Assembly (NCBI RefSeq): GCF_017349075.1 | Contig: NZ_JAFMOF010000001.1 | Coordinates: 806,001 to 870,000 of the forward strand | Length of the DNA stretch: 64,000 bases | From: Streptomyces triculaminicus | GTDB lineage: Bacteria > Actinomycetota > Actinomycetes > Streptomycetales > Streptomycetaceae | Direction: 5' to 3' | In this document: piece after piece, positions 1 through 9,042 of the stretch | Layout of the letters: the number at the start of each line of letters is the position of its first letter | Numbering within the stretch: the first letter of the stretch is position 1 | Position numbers and translations under genes: made by a program | Notes under the pieces: model-generated | Told to the model about the DNA's origin: nothing | Databases searched by the model: none | What the model saw: only the letters and a program-made list of their open reading frames with translations

Positions 1-864
1 CAGGAAGACGCCCCGCACCGTGCCCTCCGTCCTGACCGGCTTCCAGGTTCCGGAGCCGTCGCAGTCCGTCGGCCTGTCCTTGCCCGTGCCGTCCCAGACG
101 AAGTTGTCGAGCCCATGGGCGACGGCGTTCCCGTCGGACGCGAGTCTGACGGTGCCCCCACGGCCGTCGGTCCACATACCCGCGAAGTCCGACGTGGCCA
201 GCCGCGGCGGCTCGTACACGCTCACCAGACCCGTTCCGTACGCCCCCGCCCCCAGCGCGCCGACGACCAGCGATGCCAGCAGGCCGTCGCGCGTCACCCT
301 CCGGGCCACGCTCCCGGCGCGGCCCTCGCGGACCCGCCGAGCGGCGGCCCGGCCGGCCAGGGTCGCGGGCAGCAGTACGCCGGTGAGCGCCCCCCACCAC
401 AGGAGGTAGGCGAGCGGCGGCGCCAAGGAAAGGCTGCCGAGCGCCGCCACGGCACCGAATACGGCCACCGTCACGGCCGAGACCACGGGCACGGCGCCGA
501 CGGTCCACCACGGGCCGGCGGTGTCACGGGTACGCGCGAACCTGCGGGCGAGCGCCAGTGCGGGCATCACGACCGAAGCGGTGACGAAGCCGCTGACGAG
601 CACGGTCAGGAGCAGCACCCCCAGCGCGAGGGCCAGAACCAGCGGGATGTTCCCGGGAATTCCGTCGTGTTCGCGGGAGAGCATGACCAGCACGGCAGCC
701 GTCCCGCCGATGACGGCCTCCGCGCACAGCGCGGCCATCGAGGCGCAGAACGCGGCACCGAAGCCGTCGCCGTGCGGCGCGCGCCCGGACCGGTCACACC
801 TCTCGGCGGACGTGGCGTCGGGCGCGTCGCCCCCTATCACATGCGGCTCGGCCTGCTGTGTCAT
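1..864 (-). CDS. Partial membrane protein with extracytoplasmic C-terminal domain
   Basis: An open frame runs from an ATG at 864 off the left edge, giving 288 visible codons and no stop. A GGAGGG-like ribosome binding site lies just upstream. The protein has a short cytoplasmic N-terminus and about five hydrophobic segments, near residues 55-70, 82-105, 135-165, 175-200 and 222-245. A soluble tail follows, starting near DFAGMWTDGRGGTVRL, which looks like the first strands of a small beta-rich, lipocalin-like domain seen on many Streptomyces membrane proteins. Function is unknown. The C-terminus lies outside the window, so family assignment is limited. Confidence 0.75.
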   Translation of the reverse strand, partial: MTQQAEPHVIGGDAPDATSAERCDRSGRAPHGDGFGAAFCASMAALCAEAVIGGTAAVLVMLSREHDGIPGNIPLVLALALGVLLLTVLVSGFVTASVVMPALALARRFARTRDTAGPWWTVGAVPVVSAVTVAVFGAVAALGSLSLAPPLAYLLWWGALTGVLLPATLAGRAAARRVREGRAGSVARRVTRDGLLASLVVGALGAGAYGTGLVSVYEPPRLATSDFAGMWTDGRGGTVRLASDGNAVAHGLDNFVWDGTGKDRPTDCDGSGTWKPVRTEGTVRGVFL

Positions 865-1107
865 CTCCGCCCCTCCCTCTCCCGAAATGAGTCCCCCAGA
901 GGTCGAGAGGTTCCGCTGCGAAGAGCCCGAAGACCGCGCTCGGTGCTCATCGGCCCACCGACTGTGAGTCCGGGCAGCACAAATGAGCTGCCCGGGCGGT
1001 GCATTCCTGCCGAATGATCCAGGTTGCCCCGAATCAAGGCGGCTCGGGCAACAGTACGATCACACCCCGCACTCAGGCAGCGTTCTGTGCGAAAACTGCG
1101 GCAGGGA

Positions 1108-2202
1108 TCACACGTCGGGGAGCCCCGGCTTCCGGTCGAAGGAGAGGACGCAGCGCGCCACCGAAGGGTTGTTCAGCTCGGCTGCCGCGCGCTCGAAATC
1201 CTCGACCGGATAGACCTTGGTGACCAGCTCGTCCAGGAGGAGCCGGCCCTCGCGGTACAGCCGTGCGTAGAGCGCGATGTCGCGCTGGGGACGGGAGGAG
1301 CCGTAGCGGCAGCCCAGAATCGACTTGTCGAGATAGAGCGAGGAGACGCGGAAGGACGCCTCCGCGTCGGCGGGCGGCACTCCCAGCAGAACCGCTTGGC
1401 CGTGCCGGTCGAGGAGGTCGATCGCCTGCCGGATGAGGCGGGTGTCCCCGACGCACTCGAAGGCGTGGTCGACGCCTGTGGGGAGGATCCGCCGCACCGC
1501 GGCCGGGATGTCGGAGACGGCGGAGGCGTCGATGAAGTGCGTGGCGCCGAAGCGGCGGGCCGGTGGCTCCTTGCGCGCGTCCACGTCGACGGCGACGACG
1601 GTGGAGGCCCCGGCGATCCGCGCGCCCTGCAGCACGTTCAGCCCGATGCCGCCGGCACCGATGACGAGTACGGACTCGCCCTGGCCCACCCGGGCGCGGT
1701 TGAGGGCCGCCCCGACGCCCGTCAGGACGCCGCAGCCGATGACAGCCGCCGAGAGCAACGGCATGTCGTCGGGGATCTTGACCGCCTGTACGGCCTTGAG
1801 GACGGTGCGCTCCGCGAAGGCGGAGTTGGACGCGAACTGGAACAGCCTTTGTCCTCGCCGGGCGAACGGCCGGCCGGGCCTGCCGATGGCCGAGCGGCAC
1901 ATGGTGGGCCGGCCGCGGTCGCAGTCGGCGCAGGCACCGCAGTTGGCGAGCGTGGACAGTGCGACGTGGTCGCCGGGCGTGACGTGTGTGACGCCTGGCC
2001 CGACGGCCTCCACCACGCCCGCGCCCTCGTGGCCGAGGACGACGGGCGCGGGATACGGAATGGTGCCGTCGATGACCGACAGGTCGCTGTGGCACAGACC
2101 CGCGGCGGCGACGGCGACCAGGACCTCGCCGACGCCCGGATCGCGGACTTCCAGATCGTCGACGACCTGTGGGGACTTGCCGTCGAAGATGACGCCTCGC
2201 AT
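1108..2202 (-). CDS. Zinc-dependent alcohol dehydrogenase (MDR family)
   Basis: The product is a 364-residue medium-chain dehydrogenase that should oxidise an alcohol to an aldehyde with NAD(P). Visible features are catalytic zinc ligand Cys37 in a CHSD motif, the GHE motif at 57-59, and four structural-zinc cysteines (88, 91, 94, 102). A Rossmann motif GAGGIG lies near residue 180. The ATG at 2202 has an AGAGGA-like site about nine bases upstream. The gene lies 31 bp downstream of the aldehyde dehydrogenase, so the pair could oxidise an alcohol to an acid within the catabolic operon that begins at 5794. The substrate is not evident from sequence. Confidence 0.9.
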   Translation of the reverse strand: MRGVIFDGKSPQVVDDLEVRDPGVGEVLVAVAAAGLCHSDLSVIDGTIPYPAPVVLGHEGAGVVEAVGPGVTHVTPGDHVALSTLANCGACADCDRGRPTMCRSAIGRPGRPFARRGQRLFQFASNSAFAERTVLKAVQAVKIPDDMPLLSAAVIGCGVLTGVGAALNRARVGQGESVLVIGAGGIGLNVLQGARIAGASTVVAVDVDARKEPPARRFGATHFIDASAVSDIPAAVRRILPTGVDHAFECVGDTRLIRQAIDLLDRHGQAVLLGVPPADAEASFRVSSLYLDKSILGCRYGSSRPQRDIALYARLYREGRLLLDELVTKVYPVEDFERAAAELNNPSVARCVLSFDRKPGLPDV

Positions 2203-2233
2203 GGTTGGTTGTCCTCTCCGGCAGGCTGGGTGG

Positions 2234-3697
2234 TCAGGACGGCCAGACGAGCGACTGGAGTTCGCTGTACGCGTGGAGGGCGAAGGAGCCGCCGTCGCGG
2301 CCGATGCCGCTCTTCTTGAATCCGCCGAACGGCGTCTCGGGGTGCCTGCGGACGGTGTTGATACCCACGTTTCCGCTGTGCAGCCGGGCGGCGAGGGCCC
2401 AGGCGCGGCCGGTGTCGGCGCTGAAGACATAGTCGTAGAGGCCGTACGAGGTCCCGTTGGCGATACGGACCGCCTCGTCCTCGTCGTCGAAGGGCATGAC
2501 CACGACGACGGGTCCGAAGATCTCCTCGCGGGCGACGGCCATCTCCGGCGTGGCGTCGGCGATGAGGGTCGGTGCGACGTAGAAGCCGGGCCGCATGGCG
2601 GGGCGGCTGCCGCCCGCGACGATGCGGGCGCCCTGGTCACGGGCCCCGGCGATGTAGGCCTCGACGCGATCGCGCTGCGCGGCGGAGATCAACGGGCCGA
2701 CGATCGTGGAGTTATCCACAGGGCTCCCGATCGTCAGCGCTCCGGCGTAGCGTTGCAGACCGGTGACGACCCGCTCGTACAGCGATCGATGGACGAGCGC
2801 CCGGGTCGGCGCTGTGCAGAACTGCCCGCTGTGGAAGGACCAGACCGAACCGACCGCCCCGATCGCCGACTCGAGCACCTTGTCGTCGGCGTCCTCCAGG
2901 ACGATGGCCGCGCCCTTGCCGCCCAGCTCCATCAGGGTGCGCTTCATCGACCTCCCCGCGGTCTCGGCGATCTTCCTTCCCACTCCGGTGGAGCCGGTGA
3001 AGCTGATCATGTCGACGCCGGGGTGGGCGACGAGCGCCTCTCCGGCGTCCGCGCCCGATCCGGTGACCACGTTGAACACCCCGTCCGGCAGGCCGGCCTC
3101 CTGGAAGAGGGGGCCCAGTTCGAGGCAGCAGAGCGGGTCCTGGGGGGCCGGCTTGGCGACGACCGTGTTTCCCATGGCCAGGGCGGGGCCCACTTTGCCC
3201 GCGAGATTGACGACCGGGAAGTTGTAGGAGGTGATGCAACCGACGACGCCCACCGGGCGCCGGACCGCGGCGGCGTTCATCAGGCCGCCGGGAGCCGGCG
3301 GCCCGGCCGGGACGGGCGACGGCGCGAGCGGGACAACGTCCGGTTCCAGGGCGCCCCGGGCGTAGCGCCGGAAGCGGTCCACGGCCGGAGTCATCTGCAG
3401 GCTCTTGGCGACGCACAGGGTCGCGCCCGTCTCGGCCTGAAGCAGAGGGACGAGTTCCCCTCTGCGTTCCGACAACAGATCTGCGATCCGGTCCAGGACC
3501 GCCGCGCGCTCGCGCGGATCGGTGCGGGACCAGCCGCTCCGCGCGGCCTGCGCGGCGGCCACGGCGTCGGCGACTTCGGCGGGAGTCGACTCCGGGGCCT
3601 CCCCGACGACCTCTTCGGTCGCCGGATTGACAATTGGATAGTGCCCTTTTTCCGGCGCACGCCACGCGCCGGCGGTCCAGTGACCGTACGTCGTCAT
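2234..3697 (-). CDS. Aldehyde dehydrogenase
   Basis: This 487-residue protein is a typical NAD(P)-dependent aldehyde dehydrogenase. It shows the cofactor motif FTGSTGVG, the ELGGK motif carrying the general base, and the catalytic cysteine in SGQFCTAP. The C-terminal PFGGFKKSGIG segment is typical of the family. The start ATG at 3697 has a strong GAAGGAGG site. It overlaps the stop of the upstream acyl-CoA dehydrogenase by four bases (ATGA), which implies translational coupling. It probably acts on the product of the neighbouring alcohol dehydrogenase. The substrate is unknown. Confidence 0.93.
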   Translation of the reverse strand: MTTYGHWTAGAWRAPEKGHYPIVNPATEEVVGEAPESTPAEVADAVAAAQAARSGWSRTDPRERAAVLDRIADLLSERRGELVPLLQAETGATLCVAKSLQMTPAVDRFRRYARGALEPDVVPLAPSPVPAGPPAPGGLMNAAAVRRPVGVVGCITSYNFPVVNLAGKVGPALAMGNTVVAKPAPQDPLCCLELGPLFQEAGLPDGVFNVVTGSGADAGEALVAHPGVDMISFTGSTGVGRKIAETAGRSMKRTLMELGGKGAAIVLEDADDKVLESAIGAVGSVWSFHSGQFCTAPTRALVHRSLYERVVTGLQRYAGALTIGSPVDNSTIVGPLISAAQRDRVEAYIAGARDQGARIVAGGSRPAMRPGFYVAPTLIADATPEMAVAREEIFGPVVVVMPFDDEDEAVRIANGTSYGLYDYVFSADTGRAWALAARLHSGNVGINTVRRHPETPFGGFKKSGIGRDGGSFALHAYSELQSLVWPS

Positions 3698-4857
3698 GGC
3701 CGGGCCTCCTTCGGCAGGCCGAGCACGCGCTCGGCGATGATGCCGCGCTGGATCTCGTCCGAGCCGCCGTAGATGGTGTCGGCTCGGCTGAAGAGGAACA
3801 GGCGTTGCAGGGCGTCCAGTCGGTACGGCCTGTCGGGGTGCCAGTCGTCCGGTCCCAGGACGGCGGGTGCGCCGCGCACCTGCATCGCCAGTTCGCCGAG
3901 CCGCCTGTGCCAGCCGGCCCACAGCAGCTTGGCCACGTTGGGCGCCCCCGGTGCGTCGTCGCCCGCCAGGGTCCGCAGGGCGTGCCAGCGCATCGTCTGC
4001 AGTTCGGCCCATTGCCGTACGAGCCGGTCCCGTACCGCCGGCTCCTCTGCGGCGCCGGTCCGTACCGCGAGCCGGATCACTCTCGCCAGTTCGGCGGCGA
4101 AGCCGATCTGCTGGGTGAGGGTGGACACGCCGCGCTCGCGCGCGAGGAGGCCCAGGGCGACCCGCCAGCCATTGCCTTCTCCGCCGACGACGTGTTCGGC
4201 ACGGGCCTCGGCGCCGTCGAAGAACACCTCGTTGAAGTCGGCGTCGCCCGACAGCTGCCGGATCGGGCGGACCTCGATCCGGCCGGGCTGGCCCATCGGC
4301 ACGAGAAGAAGGGAGAGTCCGTGATGGCGTCGCGACCCCGGGGTGGTGCGCGCCAGGACGAAGCACCAGTCGGCCTCGTGGGCATGGGAGGTCCAGGTCT
4401 TCTGTCCGCTGATCCGGTACGCACCGCCACCATCGGCCCGCACGGCGACGGTCCGTACGGCGGCGAGGTCCGACCCGGCGCCGGGTTCGCTGTAGCCCTG
4501 GCACCAGAGCTCCTCGCCCCGGGCGATGGCGGGGAGGAAGCGAGTGCGCTGAGCGGCGTCGCCGTGAGCGAGGAGGGTGGGGCCCAGGAGGTTCTCGCCG
4601 AGGTGGCCGAGGCGGGCGGGCGCGTGGGCCCGGGCGTACTCCTCCGCCCAGACGACCTGCCCGCCGAGGGTCGCGGTCCGGTTCCCGTAGGTGCCGCGTG
4701 CGTCGCTCCAGCCGAGGCCGATCCAGCCGCCCGTACCCAGTTCGCGCTCCCAGGCGCGGCCGGGGACGGGAGGCAGGTCGCCGGCGAGGTGCTCGGCCAG
4801 CCAGGCACGCGCCTCGTGGCGGAACGCCTCGTCCTCCGGTCCGAATGCGAAGTCCAT
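3694..4857 (-). CDS. Acyl-CoA dehydrogenase (FadE-like)
   Basis: This is a 387-residue FAD-dependent acyl-CoA dehydrogenase for alpha,beta-desaturation of a CoA thioester. The flavin and substrate region reads WCQGYSEPGAGSDLA, followed by KTWTSHAHEADW. The C-terminus has the family signature GGSDEIQRGIIAERVLGLP. The ATG at 4857 is preferred over a GTG two codons upstream because the GAAGGAG site lies five bases before the ATG but abuts the GTG. It is clearly paralogous to the protein at 9043-10221. It lies 25 bp after the SDR gene and is coupled to the aldehyde dehydrogenase. It probably belongs to a beta-oxidation-like route. Confidence 0.92.
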   Translation of the reverse strand: MDFAFGPEDEAFRHEARAWLAEHLAGDLPPVPGRAWERELGTGGWIGLGWSDARGTYGNRTATLGGQVVWAEEYARAHAPARLGHLGENLLGPTLLAHGDAAQRTRFLPAIARGEELWCQGYSEPGAGSDLAAVRTVAVRADGGGAYRISGQKTWTSHAHEADWCFVLARTTPGSRRHHGLSLLLVPMGQPGRIEVRPIRQLSGDADFNEVFFDGAEARAEHVVGGEGNGWRVALGLLARERGVSTLTQQIGFAAELARVIRLAVRTGAAEEPAVRDRLVRQWAELQTMRWHALRTLAGDDAPGAPNVAKLLWAGWHRRLGELAMQVRGAPAVLGPDDWHPDRPYRLDALQRLFLFSRADTIYGGSDEIQRGIIAERVLGLPKEARP

Positions 4858-4882
4858 CCCCACTCCTTCGCCGTTCGAGGTC

Positions 4883-5794
4883 TCAGGCGTTGGGACGCTC
4901 GCCGGCCGCGGCCGCGTCGGCCATCGCTCCCAGCCTGTCCAGCATGGGCATCGGGTCGGTGCCGACCATCCCCGGGAGGAGGTCGGCGATCCGCTCGGGG
5001 GTCCAGGAGCCCTCCGCGTAGGCGGCGCGCAGTTCGCGGGGCTGGGCCCAGACCGCGATCTTCGGGCCGGCGACGGTGTAGACCTGCCCGGTGATCCCCT
5101 CCTGACGGGCGCGCTCGCTGAGCAGATAGACGACGAGCGCGGCCACGTCCTCCGGCTCGCCGATCTCCTTGAGCTCCATGGGCACGTTGGCGGACATGCG
5201 GGTACGGGCCACGGGGGCCACGCAGTTGGCCGTCACCCCGTACTTGTGCAGCCCCAGGGCGGCGCTGCGCACGAGGGAGATGATGCCGCCCTTGGCGGCG
5301 GCGTAGTTGGCCTGGGAGACGCTGCCCTGGTGGTTGCCGCTGGTGAAGCCGATGAGGGCGCCGCCGCGCTGTCTGCGCATCACCGCGGAGGCGGCGCGGA
5401 AGACGGTGAAGGTGCCCTTGAGGTGAGTGGCGACGACCGGATCCCACTCCTGCTCGGTCATATTGAAGATCATGCGCTCACGCAGGATCCCCGCCACGCA
5501 TACGGCACCGTCGATCCGTCCGTACCGGGCCAGGGCGGTGTCGACGATCCGCTGGCCACCGGCCATGGTCGAGACGTCGTCGGCGACGGCGACGGCCTCC
5601 CCGCCCGCCGCTTCGATCTCCTTGACCACGGCTGCCGCGACCTCGCTCGCCGGCTCGTCGCCCGTGACGGACACGCCGTAGTCGTTCACGACGACACGAG
5701 CACCTTCGGCGGCGCAGGCCAGGGCCACCGCCCGGCCGATGCCCCGCCCCGCTCCGGTGACGGCGACCACCTTGCCGGCCAGGAAGTTCCCCAT
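4883..5794 (-). CDS. SDR-family oxidoreductase
   Basis: This 303-residue classical short-chain dehydrogenase has the cofactor motif TGAGRGIG at residues 13-20, a catalytic serine region FTSGNHQG and the active-site motif YAAAKGG. The stretch VNDYGVSVTGDEP after the Rossmann segment resembles hydroxyacyl-CoA dehydrogenases of the peroxisomal MFE-2 type, so a 3-hydroxyacyl-CoA role is plausible but unproven. The ATG at 5794 has a GGAAGGGGG site. It is the first gene of the leftward operon SDR - acyl-CoA dehydrogenase - aldehyde dehydrogenase - alcohol dehydrogenase. A palindromic operator lies 23 bp upstream, shared with the divergent cyclase gene. Confidence 0.9.
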   Translation of the reverse strand: MGNFLAGKVVAVTGAGRGIGRAVALACAAEGARVVVNDYGVSVTGDEPASEVAAAVVKEIEAAGGEAVAVADDVSTMAGGQRIVDTALARYGRIDGAVCVAGILRERMIFNMTEQEWDPVVATHLKGTFTVFRAASAVMRRQRGGALIGFTSGNHQGSVSQANYAAAKGGIISLVRSAALGLHKYGVTANCVAPVARTRMSANVPMELKEIGEPEDVAALVVYLLSERARQEGITGQVYTVAGPKIAVWAQPRELRAAYAEGSWTPERIADLLPGMVGTDPMPMLDRLGAMADAAAAGERPNA

Positions 5795-5816
5795 GGCGCG
5801 CCCCCTTCCCGCATTT

Positions 5817-5833
5817 TCTGACGGACCGTTAGA
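5817..5833. promoter_or_regulatory. Palindromic operator between divergent SDR and cyclase genes
   Basis: The sequence TCTGACGGACCGTTAGA is an inverted repeat with 8-bp arms around a central A and one mismatch. The same core (TGACG-N3-CGTCA type) recurs at 11507-11521 and 11588-11600 before the other genes of the catabolic cluster. Position and symmetry suggest a TetR-type repressor site. No such regulator is encoded in the window. Confidence 0.65.
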
Positions 5834-5913
5834 TTTTTGAGCAGGGCGGTCCCGAGCACAAGACCTGGAGAAGCGGAAAACGGCCGACACGGCCACGACT
5901 GCGGGAGGAATCC

Positions 5914-6840
5914 ATGTCATTGCCGACGGAGTTCCACGAGCTGGCCAAACGACTGAACAACTGGGGTCGCTGGGGCGACTACGACGAGATCGGTACGCTC
6001 AACCTCATCACGGACGAGGTCGTACGGGCCGCCGCGTCGACGGTCACCAGCGGGCGCCGCGTCCCGCTGGCCCTGCCTCTCCGGCAGGACGGCGTGCAGA
6101 CCGGGCTGATACCCGGCAGGGTCAACCCCCTGCACACCATGGTCGCGATCAACGCCGAGTTCTTCGGGCCGGGGACCGTCGCCACCAGCGACGACGTCGT
6201 GACCATGGGCCTTCAGGCCGGCACCCACTGGGACGGCCTCTCCCATGTCTCGCACGGCGGCAGGCTCTACAACGGCCGGCCGGCGGATTCGATCACCGCC
6301 CAGGGGGGCGCCGCGTTCCACGGCGTCGAGAAGGCCGGGCACATCGTCTCGCGCGGCGTCCTGCTGGACGTCGCCCGCGCCAGGGGGGTGGACCGGCTCG
6401 CCGGCGAACACGCCGTGACGCCCGAGGACCTGGAGGCGGCCGAGGAGTTGGCGCGGGTGACCGTGCGGCCCGGCGACATCGTGCTGGTGCGGACTGGCCA
6501 GATCCAGCACTACCTGGCGGGAGACAAACAGGCGTACGCCTATCCTTCGCCCGGCCTTTCGATCCGCACGCCCGAGTGGTTCCACACGCGCGATGTCGCC
6601 GCCGTCGCCAATGACACCCTCACCTTCGAGATCTTCCCGCCGGAGATCGAGAACCTGTGGATGCCCGTCCACGCACTGGACCTGGTCGAGATGGGTATGC
6701 CGCAGGGCCAGAACTGGAATCTGGAGGCGCTTTCCGAGGCCTGCGCCACATCAGGGCGCTACGCGTTCCTGCTGGCGGCGATGCCGGAGCCGTTCGTGGG
6801 CGGGACGGGAACACCGGTGGCGCCGGTGGCCGTCTTCTGA
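5914..6840 (+). CDS. Cyclase family protein (kynurenine-formamidase-like metal hydrolase)
   Basis: The 308-residue product belongs to the putative cyclase/formamidase superfamily. This is shown by the motif GTHWDGLSHV near residue 100, a variant of HxGTHxDxPxH that binds the metal. The ATG at 5914 has GGAGGAA five bases upstream. It is divergent from the SDR-led operon and shares the palindrome at 5817-5833. It probably hydrolyses or lactonises a cluster intermediate, but the substrate is unknown. The 270 bp downstream hold only a weak hairpin (6880-6898) before the convergent ATP-binding protein gene. Confidence 0.88.
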   Translation: MSLPTEFHELAKRLNNWGRWGDYDEIGTLNLITDEVVRAAASTVTSGRRVPLALPLRQDGVQTGLIPGRVNPLHTMVAINAEFFGPGTVATSDDVVTMGLQAGTHWDGLSHVSHGGRLYNGRPADSITAQGGAAFHGVEKAGHIVSRGVLLDVARARGVDRLAGEHAVTPEDLEAAEELARVTVRPGDIVLVRTGQIQHYLAGDKQAYAYPSPGLSIRTPEWFHTRDVAAVANDTLTFEIFPPEIENLWMPVHALDLVEMGMPQGQNWNLEALSEACATSGRYAFLLAAMPEPFVGGTGTPVAPVAVF

Positions 6841-7110
6841 GGAGACCGCCTCACGCGGCACCATCACGCGGGCTCCCGGGCCCGTTCGGAAGACGGGCGG
6901 GCGGCGGCGCACAGATGCGCACCCCGAGCACGGCACCGTGCGCCGCCACCCAGCTCCGGCGCCTGAGCCCTGTTGTCGCGCCGGATCGCGACCCGCACTC
7001 GCCAAGCAGCCCGACAGACGGGCCTCTCGACGTCCCCTCGCAACGAATCGCTGCATCCAAGGGTGATCACGTGACCACTTCACGTCAACACCTGGTCTGG
7101 ACTTTGTCGA

Positions 7111-7587
7111 CTAAGCCCGATTTGTCGCTGCGTGTTGTGGCTCAAAAGCGCCACTCCAGCACGGTTCTCCGCGATCGACCTCGCACCAGATGCGCTTGCC
7201 GGCGCCTTCGCGATGCCAGCCCCAGCGGTCGGCGAGGCCGTCCACCAACTCCAGGCCCCTGCCCCCGGTCTCGTCGCCCTGGGCCCGTCGTCGTCGCGGC
7301 GCACGAGCGCTGATGTCGGCCACCTCGACGCGGACCGTACCGACGCCTCCGGCCGCCGCGCCGGCGGGCCCGGCCACACCGGGGAGGAGCATCCGCAGCA
7401 CAGCGGGGCACCCCGTGTGCACCACGGCGTTGGTGACCAGCTCGGAGATCAGCAGGATCAGGGTCTCGGCCAGTGGCTCGTCGACCCCTATGCCCGACCC
7501 GGCCAGCCGGGACCGCGCCCACCTGCGAGCCCGCCCCACTTCCGCGGGGTCGGCCCGGACCTCCATCTGCATCTGAAGCACCTGCAC
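7111..7587 (-). CDS. ATP-binding protein, anti-sigma-factor-like HATPase
   Basis: The 158-residue protein is a stand-alone GHKL ATPase domain of the RsbW/SpoIIAB-like group abundant in Streptomyces. The N-box reads LISELVTNAVVHTG and the G-box DETGGRGLELVDGLADRWGW. Such proteins act as anti-sigma factors or serine kinases on anti-sigma antagonists. The GTG at 7587 gives an N-terminus resembling homologues. An ATG at 7572 with AGGTG upstream is also possible. The gene interrupts the catabolic cluster and is probably unrelated to it. A strong palindrome lies 136 bp upstream at 7723-7741. Confidence 0.85.
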   Translation of the reverse strand: MQVLQMQMEVRADPAEVGRARRWARSRLAGSGIGVDEPLAETLILLISELVTNAVVHTGCPAVLRMLLPGVAGPAGAAAGGVGTVRVEVADISARAPRRRRAQGDETGGRGLELVDGLADRWGWHREGAGKRIWCEVDRGEPCWSGAFEPQHAATNRA

Positions 7588-7999
7588 CGCTCACACCATC
7601 CGAACCGGCGGACACAACGCCTCGCGTCCCGAAGAGATCACTGAACGTGATCCCCGTCGAGGACAGCATGGTTGACGTACAGTTACCCCAACAAGCGCTT
7701 CGGGCATATTCCGGCGCAAAGGAGTATGCGTACTGCATACTGTGCGACGCGCACTGCGGGGACTCGAACAGAGGGGCGCTGTACGCCCCGGAACATGGCG
7801 AGCGAGGGTTTCCACCGCACTCGGCACCGCCGCTTCGGCCGTACCGACTTTGTTCCACCCTTGAACCACTCGCACCCGACGGAGAGTACCCGAGGTCCGG
7901 CCCGACTCCGTACCGTGACGAGTTACACGAAGAACACAAGTCGATATCGACGCAGAGTGATCACTTATCGGGTGGAAGGCGGTAATTCACCCACACCGA
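7588..7999. other. 412-bp intergenic region upstream of ATP-binding protein gene
   Basis: No credible gene was found. The reading frames here have codon use and composition unlike real genes of the window. The stretch is less G+C-rich than its surroundings and contains the palindrome at 7723-7741. It probably holds the promoter of the gene at 7111-7587. Confidence 0.6.
7723..7741. promoter_or_regulatory. 19-bp perfect inverted repeat, candidate operator
   Basis: The arms AGTATGC and GCATACT are separated by five bases (GTACT). The repeat sits in the non-coding region before the ATP-binding protein gene. The spacing and G/T-rich arms would suit a dimeric winged-helix repressor such as a GntR-family member, but no such gene is nearby. 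Confidence 0.5.
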
Positions 8000-9034
8000 T
8001 TACACGGCCCCATTCGCTCGGTTCGCGGTTTCCGTCATGCAATCCCCGGGGTCTTCCAGGAGGGCCGCCGCCAGGGCCTCCTCGGCCTTCGCCGCCGACT
8101 GCCACTGAGCCTGCCGGACCCATGCTCGCTTCAGATGGAGATGAACATCGGCGTCCCAGGTGAAACCCAAGCCTCCATGCAGTTGCAAACAGTCACGGGC
8201 ATTACGGACAGCAGCCTCATCAGCGAGCAGTTTGGCCGCACATGTGTCACCGAGCGTCATCGTCAAGGAGGCCGCATAGACGCTACTGCGTGCGATTTCC
8301 GTACGCGCGAGCATGCGCGCGCACACATGCTGAACGGCCTGGAAGGCTCCGATCGGCCTGGCGAACTGGGTGCGGACCTTCACGTAGGCAACGGCCATCT
8401 CCAGGGTGCGGGCCGCGCTGCCGAGTTGCTGGGCGGCGGTCAGAAGCGCCGCCTCACCGCACAGACGACCGACGGCCAACCCCTTTGCCTGACCCGCCCT
8501 TTCGGCCCCCTGCATGGCTTCATCGGCGGGCGGCAGGTAGTGGAGCGGGGTGGTCGGGTCCACCGATCGCAAGGGCCGGGCCGCTGCCAGGGCCCCCGTC
8601 CCGTCGTCCACCGGGAGCGCCCGGACCGTCGGGCCCTCGAGCAGCAGCACGGCGTCGGCCGCGTCGAGTTGCTCGACGACTCCGTCTCCCTCCAGGGCCG
8701 TCACCACCGTCGCGCCGTCCGCGGCACCTGGCACGAGCCCCGCGGCGAGGTGCGTGGCGGCCAGCGGGCCCGGCAGCAGGGCTCGGCCGGCTTCCTCGAA
8801 GACGAGCACCGCTTCGGGCAGTCCGAGCCCGGCGCCCCCTTCCTTCTCCGAAAGGCGCAGTGAGAACATCCCGATCTCCCCCAACTCCCGCCACAGGGCG
8901 CGGTCGAGAGGAGCCCGCTTCGCCGGATCGGCTTCGGCCGACTTCCGTAGCTTCTCTCGGGGAAAACGCGCCGCCAGGAGATCGCGCATTCCCGCTCGCA
9001 GGGCCCGCTGGTCCTCACTCAGCCGGAAATCCAT
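8000..9034 (-). CDS. Acyl-CoA dehydrogenase, short subunit-like
   Basis: This 344-residue acyl-CoA dehydrogenase homologue starts MDFRLSEDQ, as is usual for the family, but is shorter and more divergent than its neighbours. It keeps the C-terminal FAD-binding region QLHGGLGFTWDADVHLHLKR. An ATG at 9034 is used here. A GTG at 9046 would overlap the upstream stop as GTGA and is also possible. It directly follows a second acyl-CoA dehydrogenase. In actinobacterial steroid catabolism such adjacent pairs form alpha2beta2 heterotetramers in which one subunit lacks the catalytic base, so this may be the non-catalytic partner. The product ends the amidohydrolase-led operon. Confidence 0.87.
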   Translation of the reverse strand: MDFRLSEDQRALRAGMRDLLAARFPREKLRKSAEADPAKRAPLDRALWRELGEIGMFSLRLSEKEGGAGLGLPEAVLVFEEAGRALLPGPLAATHLAAGLVPGAADGATVVTALEGDGVVEQLDAADAVLLLEGPTVRALPVDDGTGALAAARPLRSVDPTTPLHYLPPADEAMQGAERAGQAKGLAVGRLCGEAALLTAAQQLGSAARTLEMAVAYVKVRTQFARPIGAFQAVQHVCARMLARTEIARSSVYAASLTMTLGDTCAAKLLADEAAVRNARDCLQLHGGLGFTWDADVHLHLKRAWVRQAQWQSAAKAEEALAAALLEDPGDCMTETANRANGAV

Positions 9035-9042
9035 GATCGCTG

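Noticed and set aside
1024..3772. Long plus-strand open frames opposite the alcohol and aldehyde dehydrogenase genes
   Set aside because: They are shadow frames of high-GC coding DNA. Their products are rich in Arg, Gly, Ala and Val without motifs, while the minus strand has clear families with ribosome binding sites.
7473..8163. Overlapping open frames in the 7.6-8.0 kb gap
   Set aside because: Composition is unlike real proteins of the window, no ribosome binding sites suit them and they run into neighbouring genes.
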